Of a stretch of DNA of 64,000 nucleotides, positions 1 through 7,684 are shown one piece after another. Made by a program: the position numbers and the translations under genes. The stretch covers positions 2,170,001-2,234,000 of the forward strand of contig NZ_CP090446.1 of assembly GCF_021442025.1 (NCBI RefSeq), in the 5' to 3' direction. Origin of the DNA: Sphingobacterium sp. SRCM116780 (GTDB taxonomy: Bacteria > Bacteroidota > Bacteroidia > Sphingobacteriales > Sphingobacteriaceae). How positions within the stretch are numbered: the first letter of the stretch is position 1; every line of letters starts with the position of its first letter. The notes beneath the pieces were generated by a model. The model was given only the letters and a program-made list of their open reading frames with translations, made no database searches and was not told the DNA's origin.

Positions 1-386
1 TGTTGTTTACCCACTTGACCTTCGCTGTTGAAAGTAACATGAATATCGGATGTTTTTCCTGGAAGAACTGGGTTCTTAGAAAATTCAGGTTGTGTACATC
101 CACAAGAAGCTTTTACATCTGAAAGGATTAATGGTGCGTTTCCAGAATTAGTAAGCGTAAAAGTATGTGTTACTTTTTCTCCTTCTTTTATTTTTCCAAA
201 GTCATAATCGAGTTCAGCAAATTCAACAGTTCCTATAGCATCTGCAGAACCCTTATCTTTTACTGAGGCATCATTCACTTCTACAGTTGAATCTGAAGAA
301 GTATTTTCATTTTTAGCACTAGATCCACACGAAGTGCATGTTAAAATTCCTAATGCTAAAACTAACGAGTAATTCAAAATTTTCAT
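1..386 (-). CDS. DUF1573 lipoprotein (C-terminus outside window)
   Basis: Reading leftward from an ATG at 386, the frame stays open to the window edge, so the 3' end is missing. The protein starts with a hydrophobic signal ending in a lipobox (LTCTSC), so it should be lipid-anchored after export. A Ser/Thr/Asp-rich linker follows, then a DUF1573-type immunoglobulin-like domain: the stretch 'FGKIKEGEKVTHTFTLTNSG' and the later 'SCGCT' are the hallmark motifs of this family. The molecular role of DUF1573 proteins is not established. It lies 10 bases downstream of nusB on the same strand, so the two are probably co-transcribed. Confidence 0.85.
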   Translation of the reverse strand, partial: MKILNYSLVLALGILTCTSCGSSAKNENTSSDSTVEVNDASVKDKGSADAIGTVEFAELDYDFGKIKEGEKVTHTFTLTNSGNAPLILSDVKASCGCTQPEFSKNPVLPGKTSDIHVTFNSEGQVGKQ

Positions 387-396
387 AAATATCTAT

Positions 397-1344
397 CTAA
401 TTCTTTAATCCACGACCTTCTTTTTGAATGCGGCCATCTTGATTTAAATCACCTAAAATCTTATCTAAAATACCATTAATAAAGGTATTACTTTTCAATG
501 TACTGAACACTTTTGATATCTCAATATACTCATTGATCGTAACTTTTACTGGAATAGAAGGGAAATTCACCAACTCACAAATAGCCATACGCATCAATAA
601 TGTATCAATAAGTGCAATACGATCTGACTCCCAATTTTTAGTTTTTTCGGTAATCATTTTTTGATACTCATTGGTATTTCGGATTGTTTTTGCAATCAGA
701 TTCAAGATAAAATCTTTATCATCATACCAGTTTTGGGTAAGATCTGCTAATCTATTTTGTCTAGGTTCTTCCGAACTAAAGTTTTTAAATGTTTTGGCAA
801 TTAATGCTTGCAAAACTTCTTTATCCACTGGCCAGTTGATAAATTTTTCTTCGAAAACTTGTTCGATCACAGGAGATTTTAAGATAATTTTTTTAAAAAT
901 AAACTTAATGATATCTTTTTCTACTGCAATGGAACGATCTGCTGATTGCACATAATAGGCATAATCTTCAGAATGCTTTAATTGAGCAAATACGGTACGA
1001 ACGATTTCAGGATCAAAACCCCAAGAAACTTTATACTTTTTCACTCCTTCTGCATACTGCGGATTTTGTCTCAAAGACTCAATAAATGTATTGCTACTTA
1101 ATTTTGTATTTAATGACAAATCTTTTTCCGTTGGCAAAAATTTATTTGCACGACCTTCTGCGTCTATTAAGGCATAATCACACACTTCATCCAGTAGATT
1201 TAATGTCCAAATGTACATTTCATACACTTCATCTACATTTTGTAAAAGTGCCTTTTCAAAGGCTTTAATATCTTTATCTTCCGATAAACTGTACGCATAA
1301 AGCGTCTGCACTACTTTGACCCGTAGGTGTCTTCTATTTAACAT
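397..1344 (-). CDS. nusB: transcription antitermination factor NusB, long Bacteroidota form
   Basis: 315 residues, about twice the length of the classical NusB (roughly 140). The C-terminal part carries the NusB fold signature: 'NWESDRIALIDTLLMRMAI', then 'IPVKVTINEYIEISKVFS' and 'FINGILDKI'. The N-terminus 'MLNRRHLRVKVVQTLYAYS' also resembles the normal NusB start, so the extra length is an insertion between the first helix and the C-terminal core, as usual in this phylum. NusB binds boxA RNA with NusE (S10) and promotes antitermination on rRNA operons. The gene lies between the dehydrogenase-like gene (59 bases upstream) and the DUF1573 lipoprotein. Confidence 0.93.
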   Translation of the reverse strand: MLNRRHLRVKVVQTLYAYSLSEDKDIKAFEKALLQNVDEVYEMYIWTLNLLDEVCDYALIDAEGRANKFLPTEKDLSLNTKLSSNTFIESLRQNPQYAEGVKKYKVSWGFDPEIVRTVFAQLKHSEDYAYYVQSADRSIAVEKDIIKFIFKKIILKSPVIEQVFEEKFINWPVDKEVLQALIAKTFKNFSSEEPRQNRLADLTQNWYDDKDFILNLIAKTIRNTNEYQKMITEKTKNWESDRIALIDTLLMRMAICELVNFPSIPVKVTINEYIEISKVFSTLKSNTFINGILDKILGDLNQDGRIQKEGRGLKN

Positions 1345-1353
1345 AGTATTTTA

Positions 1354-1385
1354 AAGAACGATTGTTGTATATAAGAACGATTGTT
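1354..1385. repeat. two direct copies of a 13-base motif before nusB
   Basis: The motif AAGAACGATTGTT occurs at 1354-1366 and again, identical, at 1373-1385, a period of 19 bases. It fills most of the short gap between the dehydrogenase-like gene and nusB. It may be a binding site or a small local duplication; the sequence alone does not decide. Confidence 0.6.
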
Positions 1386-1403
1386 TTATTTTTAATGTTT
1401 CTG

Positions 1404-2492
1404 CTACCTTTTGAGTTTTCGAATATCAAAGATACGTTTTTCTGCGATTTGATTAGCAGCTTGGAACGAAGAAATATTTTCCTGTTTTGATTTTTGGAAA
1501 ACTTCTCGTGTCGCATTGTAGATGTTTTTGATCACAAACTCGGTATGATCAGAGCCATAACCTTGTATTTCGGAGTAGCAACTCACTAATGCTCCTGCAT
1601 TGATTAAATAATCTGGTGCATATAAAATACCTCTTTCATGCAAGATATTACTGGTTATCAACTCTTCTTTTAATTGGTTATTTGCTGCTCCAGCTATAAT
1701 TTTGCATTGCATTTTTGAAGCGCTTTCTGGATTAACGGTACCTCCAAGTGCACAAGGAGCATATACATCGCAATCAAAATCAAAGACTTTATCAAAAGCA
1801 ATAGTTTCTACTTTATATTTGGCGGCTATTTTTAACATGCGATCTTCGGTGATATCGCTGACATATATACGGGAGTTTTCTTCACGTAACATCTCGATCA
1901 AACGCTCACCTACACTTCCGATACCATGTACAATTATTTTTCGACCAGCTAAGCTATCAGAACCATATAATTCTTTTAACGATGCTTTGATACCATACAA
2001 CACACCTTGAGCTGCAAAAGCGGAGGTATCTCCTCCTCCATTGATTGCTTTTGGCAATCCGGCAACATGAGAAGTCTCTGTGTAAATATGCTCTAAATCG
2101 CGTTGACCAATTCCCACATCAATAGAAGCAATAAAATTACCATTTAACCCTTCAATAAATTGACCAAATCGTCTTAATAAAACTTCAGACTTATCGATAC
2201 GATGGTTACCAATAATAACGGCACTACCTCCCCCTAAATTAAGACCTGTGATAGCTGATTTGTAAGTAATTGCTTTAGAAAGACGAAGGGCATCTTCGAT
2301 AGCCTCTTCAGTGCTGGAGTAAGGTAACATACGGACACCGCCTATTGCTGGCCCTAATGTAGTATCGTGAATCGCAACAATTGCTTTCAAACCTACTAAT
2401 TCATCATTACAAAAAAACAAATTCTGGTGACCAAATTGGCCCAATAATTCGAAAATTGGTGTTTGAGATGCTGACATAAAATTCTGCTTCAA
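1404..2492 (-). CDS. leucine-dehydrogenase-like protein lacking the general-base lysine
   Basis: 362 residues that align without gaps through the N-terminal domain with Bacillus leucine dehydrogenase. Conserved parts include 'GLKAIVAIHDTTLGPAIGG', 'AITYK' (K78, equal to substrate-binding K68), the Asp in 'IDVG', the Rossmann motif 'HGIGSVGERL' and 'ANNQL'. However the segment that normally reads GLNLGGGK reads 'GLNLGGGS': Ser90 (codon AGT on the minus strand) replaces the catalytic lysine (K80 in Bacillus), which acts as general base in oxidative deamination. It may be a degenerate paralog with altered chemistry or a regulatory role. The fold is clear; activity on leucine or valine is uncertain. 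A promoter box lies 25 bases upstream, and nusB follows on the same strand. Confidence 0.85.
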   Translation of the reverse strand: MKQNFMSASQTPIFELLGQFGHQNLFFCNDELVGLKAIVAIHDTTLGPAIGGVRMLPYSSTEEAIEDALRLSKAITYKSAITGLNLGGGSAVIIGNHRIDKSEVLLRRFGQFIEGLNGNFIASIDVGIGQRDLEHIYTETSHVAGLPKAINGGGDTSAFAAQGVLYGIKASLKELYGSDSLAGRKIIVHGIGSVGERLIEMLREENSRIYVSDITEDRMLKIAAKYKVETIAFDKVFDFDCDVYAPCALGGTVNPESASKMQCKIIAGAANNQLKEELITSNILHERGILYAPDYLINAGALVSCYSEIQGYGSDHTEFVIKNIYNATREVFQKSKQENISSFQAANQIAEKRIFDIRKLKR

Positions 2493-2516
2493 GTTTTATT
2501 TATGGTAATAAAGGGA

Positions 2517-2524
2517 CAAAAGTA
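2517..2524 (-). promoter_or_regulatory. -7 promoter box for the dehydrogenase-like gene
   Basis: On the minus strand this reads TACTTTTG, an exact match to the Bacteroidota TAnnTTTG box, 24 bases before the start at 2492. No clear -33 TTG is visible. Confidence 0.6.
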
Positions 2525-2631
2525 AAAAATATATTTCACACTAAATTTTTCTTTCAAAAGAATTCTAAAACTTATGAAATCGATGTGACAGTATAAGTTT
2601 CAATTTAGAAAATTAAATGCTGAATAAATTT

Positions 2632-2639
2632 TACATTTG
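2632..2639 (+). promoter_or_regulatory. -7 promoter box for the ABC exporter
   Basis: TACATTTG matches TAnnTTTG exactly. Its position places transcription start around 2643, so the possible TTG start at 2637 cannot be used and the ATG at 2649 is chosen. Confidence 0.7.
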
Positions 2640-2648
2640 TACTATTAT

Positions 2649-4424
2649 ATGAAAGAGCTATCCTACTTAAATAAATACTTTTACAAGTACCGTTGGAAAT
2701 TAATTCCTGGTGTCATTTTCGTTATCATTTCTAATTATTTTGGTATCCTTCCTGCTAAAGTAATTCGCGAAGCCTTTGACTTAGTTCAAGAAAACATCTA
2801 TTTATATAAACTTTATAATGGATTTGAAAGACAAGAACTTATATATAAAGTATTCGGGTCTAGTCTCCTTTTCTTTGGAGGGGTAGTTTTGCTACTTTCA
2901 TTACTCAGAGGTATTTTTCTTTTCATGATGCGTCAGACCATCATATTGACATCTAGGCATATTGAGTATGATTTAAAAAATGAAATCTATCAGCATTATC
3001 AAAAATTAGATTTCGCATTTTTTAGACGCAATAATACAGGTGATCTCATGAGTAGGGCAACTGAAGATGTGAATCAGGTTCGGAATTACCTTGGCCCTGC
3101 TATTATGTATGCAATCAACACAATTGTCTTATCTATTATGGTCATTTATGCGATGTATGATGTCAACGCTAAACTAGCCACATATGCATTAATTCCTATC
3201 CCTATACTTTCTGTTATCATCTTGTTTGTCAATAAGATCATCAATAAAAGAAGTGAAAAAATTCAAAAGCAATTGGCTAGATTAGCTTCTTTTGTACAAG
3301 AGAACTTTGCAGGAATAAGGGTGATCAAGACGTATAATCGAGAAAAATATAAGATGGATTCTTTTGAAAAAGAAAGTACAATCTATCGAAATACAGCTTT
3401 ATCTCTTGTGAAAATACAGGCTGTATTTTTCCCATTGATTCTGTTGCTTATTGGTCTAAGTACGATTATAACCATTTATATTGGTGGACTAGAGGTTGCC
3501 AAAGGAACGATAACTGCTGGGAATATTGCAGAATTTATTATCTATGTCAATCAGTTGACTTTTCCTGCGATGTCCTTAGCTTGGGTAACATCTCTTGTAC
3601 AACGTGCATCCGCTTCTCAAAAAAGAATTAATGAATTCTTAAATACAACTTCTCCAATTATAAACGGAAACACAAAGAAGGAACTTACAGGAGATCTAAA
3701 AGTGGAGGATATATCATTTACCTATCCAGAGACGGGTATTCAGGCCATTAAAAATCTATCTTTTCATATTCCTGCAGGAAAGACATTAGCTATTATTGGA
3801 AAAACCGGATCAGGTAAATCAACACTCGCCAATTTATTACTACGAATGTTTGATATCGATAAGGGTGTTATTAAATACGACAATACACCTATCCAGGAAC
3901 TGGATTTTCAGGATTTAAGACAACAAACTGGATTTGTACCTCAGGAAGTATTTCTTTTTTCAGACACGATTAGTAATAATATTGCATTTGGTGTAGATCA
4001 ATTTACACAAGAGCAAGTAGAACAAGCGGCTAAAGATGCTGCAGTGTATGATAACATCATGGGATTTGAAGAGGGTTTTGAGACTTCTGTCGGAGAACGT
4101 GGCATTACTTTATCTGGAGGACAAAAACAACGTGTTTCAATCGCTCGGGCTTTAATCAAAGAACCAAAAATACTTATATTTGATGATTGTTTATCTGCTG
4201 TAGATACAAAAACAGAGGAACAGATCTTGACTTCGTTAAGTCGTATTATGAAAGGTAAAACCTGTGTTTTTATTGCGCACCGGGTTTCTACTATTAAGAA
4301 TGCAGATAAAATAATTGTTCTGGATGCAGGAAAAATTGCAGAAGAGGGATCACATGAAGAATTAATGAATCTGAAGGGACAATACTTCGAATTACATGAG
4401 AAACAATTATTAGAGGCCATATAA
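2649..4424 (+). CDS. ABC exporter half-transporter (MsbA/MdlB type)
   Basis: 591 residues with the full exporter layout: about six membrane segments in residues 15-310, then one ATPase domain. Walker A is 'GKTGSGKST' (about residues 384-392), the signature is 'LSGGQKQRVSIARAL', and Walker B is 'ILIFDDCLSAVD'. The residue after the Walker B aspartate is Asp where the catalytic Glu is usual; this DD..SAVD variant is known in MdlA-like subunits, some of which work as heterodimers. The substrate cannot be told; lipid or drug export is typical. The frame is open from a TTG at 2637, but this TTG overlaps the promoter box, so I start at the ATG. It is divergent from the dehydrogenase-like gene and ends in a strong hairpin. 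Confidence 0.92.
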   Translation: MKELSYLNKYFYKYRWKLIPGVIFVIISNYFGILPAKVIREAFDLVQENIYLYKLYNGFERQELIYKVFGSSLLFFGGVVLLLSLLRGIFLFMMRQTIILTSRHIEYDLKNEIYQHYQKLDFAFFRRNNTGDLMSRATEDVNQVRNYLGPAIMYAINTIVLSIMVIYAMYDVNAKLATYALIPIPILSVIILFVNKIINKRSEKIQKQLARLASFVQENFAGIRVIKTYNREKYKMDSFEKESTIYRNTALSLVKIQAVFFPLILLLIGLSTIITIYIGGLEVAKGTITAGNIAEFIIYVNQLTFPAMSLAWVTSLVQRASASQKRINEFLNTTSPIINGNTKKELTGDLKVEDISFTYPETGIQAIKNLSFHIPAGKTLAIIGKTGSGKSTLANLLLRMFDIDKGVIKYDNTPIQELDFQDLRQQTGFVPQEVFLFSDTISNNIAFGVDQFTQEQVEQAAKDAAVYDNIMGFEEGFETSVGERGITLSGGQKQRVSIARALIKEPKILIFDDCLSAVDTKTEEQILTSLSRIMKGKTCVFIAHRVSTIKNADKIIVLDAGKIAEEGSHEELMNLKGQYFELHEKQLLEAI

Positions 4425-4440
4425 ATCATTAAAAGAGTTA

Positions 4441-4483
4441 AAAACAAATAATATCTATTAAAACAATAGATATTATTTGTTTT
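4441..4483 (+). terminator. terminator-like hairpin after the ABC exporter
   Basis: A perfect 19-bp inverted repeat (4441-4459 with 4465-4483) with a 5-base loop, AT-rich, ending in TTTT. It starts 17 bases after the stop codon. Confidence 0.75.
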
Positions 4484-4498
4484 CTAAATTATCCTTTC

Positions 4499-4506
4499 TA
4501 TATTTG
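4499..4506 (+). promoter_or_regulatory. -7 promoter box for the structured leader and 90-residue gene
   Basis: TATATTTG matches the Bacteroidota box. The next start codon is 165 bases away, so transcription from here would give an unusually long leader for this window. Confidence 0.65.
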
Positions 4507-4670
4507 TGTTATAGTATTCAGAATCGTGAAAAACGATACCAACCGAGTGTAGACACCACGGTGGTAGATTAATACGGGTATCATCCAAAATAAACATGAG
4601 CAAGCACCCATGCAAAGATCCTGAGTACAATTTAATCATCAAGGTTTTTACCTTTAACTATTAAAATTGT
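4507..4670 (+). promoter_or_regulatory. long structured 5' leader of the 90-residue gene
   Basis: This non-coding stretch has several nested inverted repeats. ATCGT (4523-4527) pairs with ACGAT (4533-4537). GATACC (4535-4540) can instead pair with GGTATC (4577-4582), enclosing the palindrome ACCACGGTGGT (4555-4565). The first two pairings share bases and are mutually exclusive, as in a switch. A third element, TACAATTTAAT (4626-4636) with ATTAAAATTGTA (4660-4671), has one bulge and an inner AAGGT/ACCTT stem, and reaches the A of the start codon. I do not recognise it as a known riboswitch class. Possible roles are a translation-control element or a small RNA with its own promoter. Confidence 0.5.
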
Positions 4671-4943
4671 ATGGCAACACAAATTCAAAACAACAACGAA
4701 AACATTTTAAAAAGATTTGAATCTTTTAATGACGAGCAACTCGTGCAGGAACATAATTTTTATGTGCATACGTTACAAGAAGTTGAAATTTTAGGTCGGT
4801 TAAAAGTAGCCCTGATTCAAGAGTTTAAAAGACGTAATATCGATATCTCTACTTTAGTGGAGAAACTTGATGAGGGACTTACTGCAATCAGATTGATTCG
4901 CATACAGCTTGTCGGAAACACCTTGATTCCCCTTGAGAATTAA
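4671..4943 (+). CDS. small hypothetical protein, 90 residues
   Basis: I do not recognise the family. The protein is soluble, has no signal peptide or membrane segment, and looks mostly helical ('DEQLVQEHNFYVHTLQEVEI', then 'GRLKVALIQEFKRR'). It has no cysteine. Support for a real gene: an ATG start, an exact promoter box at 4499, a structured leader ending at the start codon, and a strong hairpin 20 bases after the stop. It stands alone between two hairpins, so it is a one-gene transcript. Confidence 0.7.
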   Translation: MATQIQNNNENILKRFESFNDEQLVQEHNFYVHTLQEVEILGRLKVALIQEFKRRNIDISTLVEKLDEGLTAIRLIRIQLVGNTLIPLEN

Positions 4944-4963
4944 CAAGCTTTGCGCTTGGAATA

Positions 4964-5004
4964 AGCATCGAAAGATTTTGTTTTTGAAGAAATCTTTCGA
5001 TGCT
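4964..5004 (+). terminator. perfect 15-bp hairpin after the 90-residue gene
   Basis: AGCATCGAAAGATTT (4964-4978) is exactly complementary to 4990-5004 with an 11-base loop. No T run follows on the plus strand, so termination is likely but not textbook; it could also stabilise the RNA end. Confidence 0.55.
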
Positions 5005-5386
5005 ATATGACAAAGCATGTTCTTTACTCCAACATAACCGTTATTTTTCAGGGATCTTCATCATATCAGCCAAACTGGGAACAATACTTGTTGTTTCCAT
5101 AAAAACCCATCTGTTCTTGATTCGGTCCCTAAGCAAGGATACTCCAGGGTATAAGCGTAGCAAAAGCGTTATTCAAGAGAGCACAATATTTGGAACTGGT
5201 AAGAGCGTACTAAGTGCGTTGATAGTACGTTATAGGTATACTTTTAACGCACTATGTACGCTTCATCCCTGCTTAGTCTCTACTTAGCCCCTACTTATAC
5301 ACTGCTTTACCCCTACTTATGAATAGTATGGAAGCTACAGGAAAAGCTTTCCAAAGCCATGTGTTGTCTACAAAGTCATCTAACTC
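5005..5386. other. non-coding stretch with repeats
   Basis: About 380 bases between the 90-residue gene and the mtfA-like gene. It looks less AT-rich than neighbouring gaps. It contains the 11-bp tandem repeat listed separately, and at 5129-5140 a near inverse of that unit (CCTAAGCAAGG). The open frame at 5000-5287 begins inside the preceding hairpin, has no promoter box and resembles nothing I know, so I do not call it. No tRNA-like cloverleaf or insertion-sequence end was seen. Confidence 0.5.
5267..5321. repeat. five tandem copies of an 11-base unit
   Basis: The units start at 5267, 5278, 5289, 5300 and 5311. They read CCCTGCTTAGT, CTCTACTTAGC, CCCTACTTATA, CACTGCTTTAC and CCCTACTTATG: degenerate, but in strict 11-base register. 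The period is close to one DNA turn, which would suit repeated protein binding on one face. It could also be a piece of a genome-wide intergenic repeat. Confidence 0.7.
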
Positions 5387-6178
5387 TTAAGAAAAAGTCA
5401 AATCTTGTTTAAAGACTTCGCTTAAAGCTTTGTATAATTCTGGATGATGCGCTTTTAACCGATCTGGATTTTCAAAAAAATATTCTGATGCTACGGCAAA
5501 GAATTCAGCTCTATTTGTTACGCCATAAGGATCAATATCTGATTTTCCTTCTCCGATCTTTTTTATTTCTTTTCTAATCATTTCTAACCAGGCTAAGGTA
5601 TAGGTATGATCTACTAAAAATGAAGGTAGACCGTCAACTTCACCGTCGGTCTTATCTAACAAATGAACAAATTCATGAATAGCCGTATTTTGTGCATCTG
5701 TAGTATTTAAAAATCCTGCCTCTAGAGCCGATTTAGATAAAATCATTTGACCATTCATCGCCCCTTCTCCTACCATGCCTAAAATCTTTCTATCACTTGA
5801 GCCCTCAAATTGGTAATCTTGGTTGAATGTATTAGGGTATAACAATACCGTTGTTAAATTGGAGTACTCCCAATTTTTAAAAGCAAAGACAGGAATAATA
5901 GCACTTGCGGCAACTAACATATAGTCTTTTAAAGAGATATCTATGCCCACGCCTTCAACAGCTACATGATCTAAAAATTTTAAACAACGTTCTTCGAATT
6001 CAATTTTATCCTGATCATTCAGAGATTGATAATAATGCACTTCTTTTGATAAAATAGCTTTACCTTCTTGACTTAACACCTTCCGAATAGCTTTACTATT
6101 TTTTTCTGTTTTATTTAATAAATAGTAAACTAAGTATATAACAACAGGCACCAAAATGATAATAAATAATTTTTCCAT
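5387..6178 (-). CDS. mtfA: MtfA-like zinc peptidase (family M90)
   Basis: 263 residues. An N-terminal hydrophobic segment (residues 3-20) would anchor it in the membrane. The zinc site is 'HEFVHLLD' with H168, E169 and H172; 'AEFFAVASEYFFE' further on supplies the conserved acidic residue typical of MtfA. In E. coli MtfA is an aminopeptidase linked to regulation of glucose uptake through Mlc. This phylum generally lacks that phosphotransferase system, so the local role is open. It lies 6 bases after the lipoprotein gene, likely in one transcript. Confidence 0.85.
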   Translation of the reverse strand: MEKLFIIILVPVVIYLVYYLLNKTEKNSKAIRKVLSQEGKAILSKEVHYYQSLNDQDKIEFEERCLKFLDHVAVEGVGIDISLKDYMLVAASAIIPVFAFKNWEYSNLTTVLLYPNTFNQDYQFEGSSDRKILGMVGEGAMNGQMILSKSALEAGFLNTTDAQNTAIHEFVHLLDKTDGEVDGLPSFLVDHTYTLAWLEMIRKEIKKIGEGKSDIDPYGVTNRAEFFAVASEYFFENPDRLKAHHPELYKALSEVFKQDLTFS

Positions 6179-6184
6179 GTTTAA

Positions 6185-6949
6185 TTATTTTATAATTTTC
6201 CAAGCATGATTGCGTTCTTGTAAACATTTCAAGAAACCTTTATAATGTGCGCCTCCAAACATAATCAGAATTTTTTGTTGTGAAGCATCTGCAACTAAAG
6301 CTGCTAAATTTTCTTCTCTCCTTTTCATGATAAAGTCTTTATTAAAAATGTTCTTCCATTTTGTTTTTATTGGTTTACAAGTATACGGCTTATTCAAAGG
6401 AGTATTCCAATCACAATCATCTAAAACTATGGGTCCATGCGTATATTCATACTCGTCTAATAAAACATTTTTGGGAATATCTGCAACCACTGCGGTATTA
6501 TAGTCAACTTTAAAAAAAGAATATTCGGGTTGCTGAATAATTCTGCTTCCTAAATTTTTGTAAATGGGAGCCATCAATACTTTTGTTGTATCGGAAGTTT
6601 TTTCATAGACTTTTGTACTTCCTACCACATGTCCAACTAATTTTCTAAATTTCCGATCATATACATCTCTCTGCTGAACACTATCTACTTCGTAAGCAAT
6701 ACTTTCATAAAAAACAACGAATCCTTCTTTTTGCAAAGAATCTACTTTCCGCTGAATAAAATCATAATAGTTGCGTTTACCCAAATGTCGCATTGGAATA
6801 TAAATAATCTCGCGATTACCATTTTTTAAATGATATGTTTTAGAAGCATTTTGTAAGACTCCTGTTGATTGGACTAAAAGGGATTCGGAACAGGACGAAA
6901 ATAATAGGAAGAGTATCGTTAAAAATATAAAGTATCGCATACCAGTCAT
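6185..6949 (-). CDS. hypothetical lipoprotein, possibly TraB/GumN-like
   Basis: 254 residues with a signal sequence and lipobox 'LLFSSC', so it is an exported lipid-anchored protein. The segments 'YIPMRHLGKRNYYDFIQRKV', 'FVVFYESIA' and the closing 'ILIMFGGAHYKGF' recall the scattered motifs of TraB/GumN/ChaN-type proteins (a His near the start, E in the middle, GxxH near the end), but similarity is weak. A second ATG nine bases in (MRYF) is an equally good start. It precedes the mtfA-like gene. Confidence 0.55.
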   Translation of the reverse strand: MTGMRYFIFLTILFLLFSSCSESLLVQSTGVLQNASKTYHLKNGNREIIYIPMRHLGKRNYYDFIQRKVDSLQKEGFVVFYESIAYEVDSVQQRDVYDRKFRKLVGHVVGSTKVYEKTSDTTKVLMAPIYKNLGSRIIQQPEYSFFKVDYNTAVVADIPKNVLLDEYEYTHGPIVLDDCDWNTPLNKPYTCKPIKTKWKNIFNKDFIMKRREENLAALVADASQQKILIMFGGAHYKGFLKCLQERNHAWKIIK

Positions 6950-7010
6950 TGAACAACTATTTACAAATTTTACTGGTCAGTACAATTATCATGCAGTAAT
7001 TTTATAATCA

Positions 7011-7042
7011 TAAAAAAGCAGTAGCCCATGCGACTACTGCTT
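7011..7042 (-). terminator. terminator of dps
   Basis: AAGCAGTAG (7016-7024) pairs with CTACTGCTT (7034-7042). On the minus strand the hairpin is followed by a U run from the A tract at 7012-7017. Confidence 0.85.
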
Positions 7043-7063
7043 GAATAGAAAATTTATACTATT

Positions 7064-7534
7064 TTATGCAAAATGTGCACGTAGCATCCAAGCCATCTTT
7101 TCATGTTGTTCCAATATACCAATCAAGAAATCTTCTGTTGCCTGATCACCAGCTTTTTCAACCGCCGCTAAGTTTCCTCTAATGTTCATTGCAATAGATT
7201 CATGGTCGGACAACAACTCTTTATAAAAACCATTGCTATCTGTCTTTTCATATTGGCTCTCCTTTAGATGAGTCAATTGCAAATACTTAGCATAGGAACC
7301 AACTGCATAATGTCCCAACATACGAACACGCTCTGCTACTTCATCAATAATTTCTGCTAATTCTGTATACTGGGTTTCTAAAAACAGGTGTGCTGCATGA
7401 AAATCTGGCCCTTCTACATTCCAGTGTGCATTTCTTGTTTTTTGATAAACAATATTTTCATCAGCTAATAAATTATTCAAAATAGCTGTTACTTTCACTA
7501 AATCTGTTTCCTTGATACCAATTTTTGCTTTCAT
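7064..7534 (-). CDS. dps: Dps-family DNA-binding ferritin
   Basis: 156 residues, the normal Dps length. The intersubunit ferroxidase ligands are all present with the E. coli spacing: H37 and H49 in 'NAHWNVEGPDFHAAH', D64 and E68 in 'IIDEVAERV'. Dps forms a 12-subunit shell that oxidises iron with peroxide and protects DNA in starvation or oxidative stress. It has its own terminator. No exact promoter box is seen within about 100 bases upstream; an ATAAAT/ATTTAT palindrome at 7536-7548 sits right before the start but may be chance in AT-rich DNA. Confidence 0.95.
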   Translation of the reverse strand: MKAKIGIKETDLVKVTAILNNLLADENIVYQKTRNAHWNVEGPDFHAAHLFLETQYTELAEIIDEVAERVRMLGHYAVGSYAKYLQLTHLKESQYEKTDSNGFYKELLSDHESIAMNIRGNLAAVEKAGDQATEDFLIGILEQHEKMAWMLRAHFA

Positions 7535-7653
7535 AATAAATTATTTATGTTGTAAACGACAATCTTGTTTTACTGATAACTAAATTAATGATTCTCTTTC
7601 ATAAGGGACAATATTTACTCTATTATAATGTCACTACAATAACATCATTTTTG

Positions 7654-7661
7654 TATTTTTG
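7654..7661 (+). promoter_or_regulatory. -7 promoter box for the pseudouridine synthase gene
   Basis: TATTTTTG, an exact TAnnTTTG match, 23 bases before the ATG at 7685. Confidence 0.6.
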
Positions 7662-7684
7662 CCATCATTATCCATACAACACAG

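Noticed and set aside
1334..1516. 60-codon minus-strand frame overlapping the dehydrogenase-like gene end
   Set aside because: It lies in another frame of a clearly coding gene and has low-complexity Asn/Lys composition.
3998..4447. 149-codon minus-strand frame
   Set aside because: It is antisense to the ATPase domain of the ABC exporter, whose motifs are intact; a shadow frame.
5000..5287. 95-codon plus-strand frame after the 90-residue gene
   Set aside because: It starts inside a perfect hairpin, has no promoter box, ends in the tandem repeat and resembles no protein; better seen as non-coding.
7536..7548. ATAAAT/ATTTAT palindrome before dps as a peroxide-regulator box
   Set aside because: Only A and T in a very AT-rich gap and no match to a known 7-1-7 box; chance is likely.
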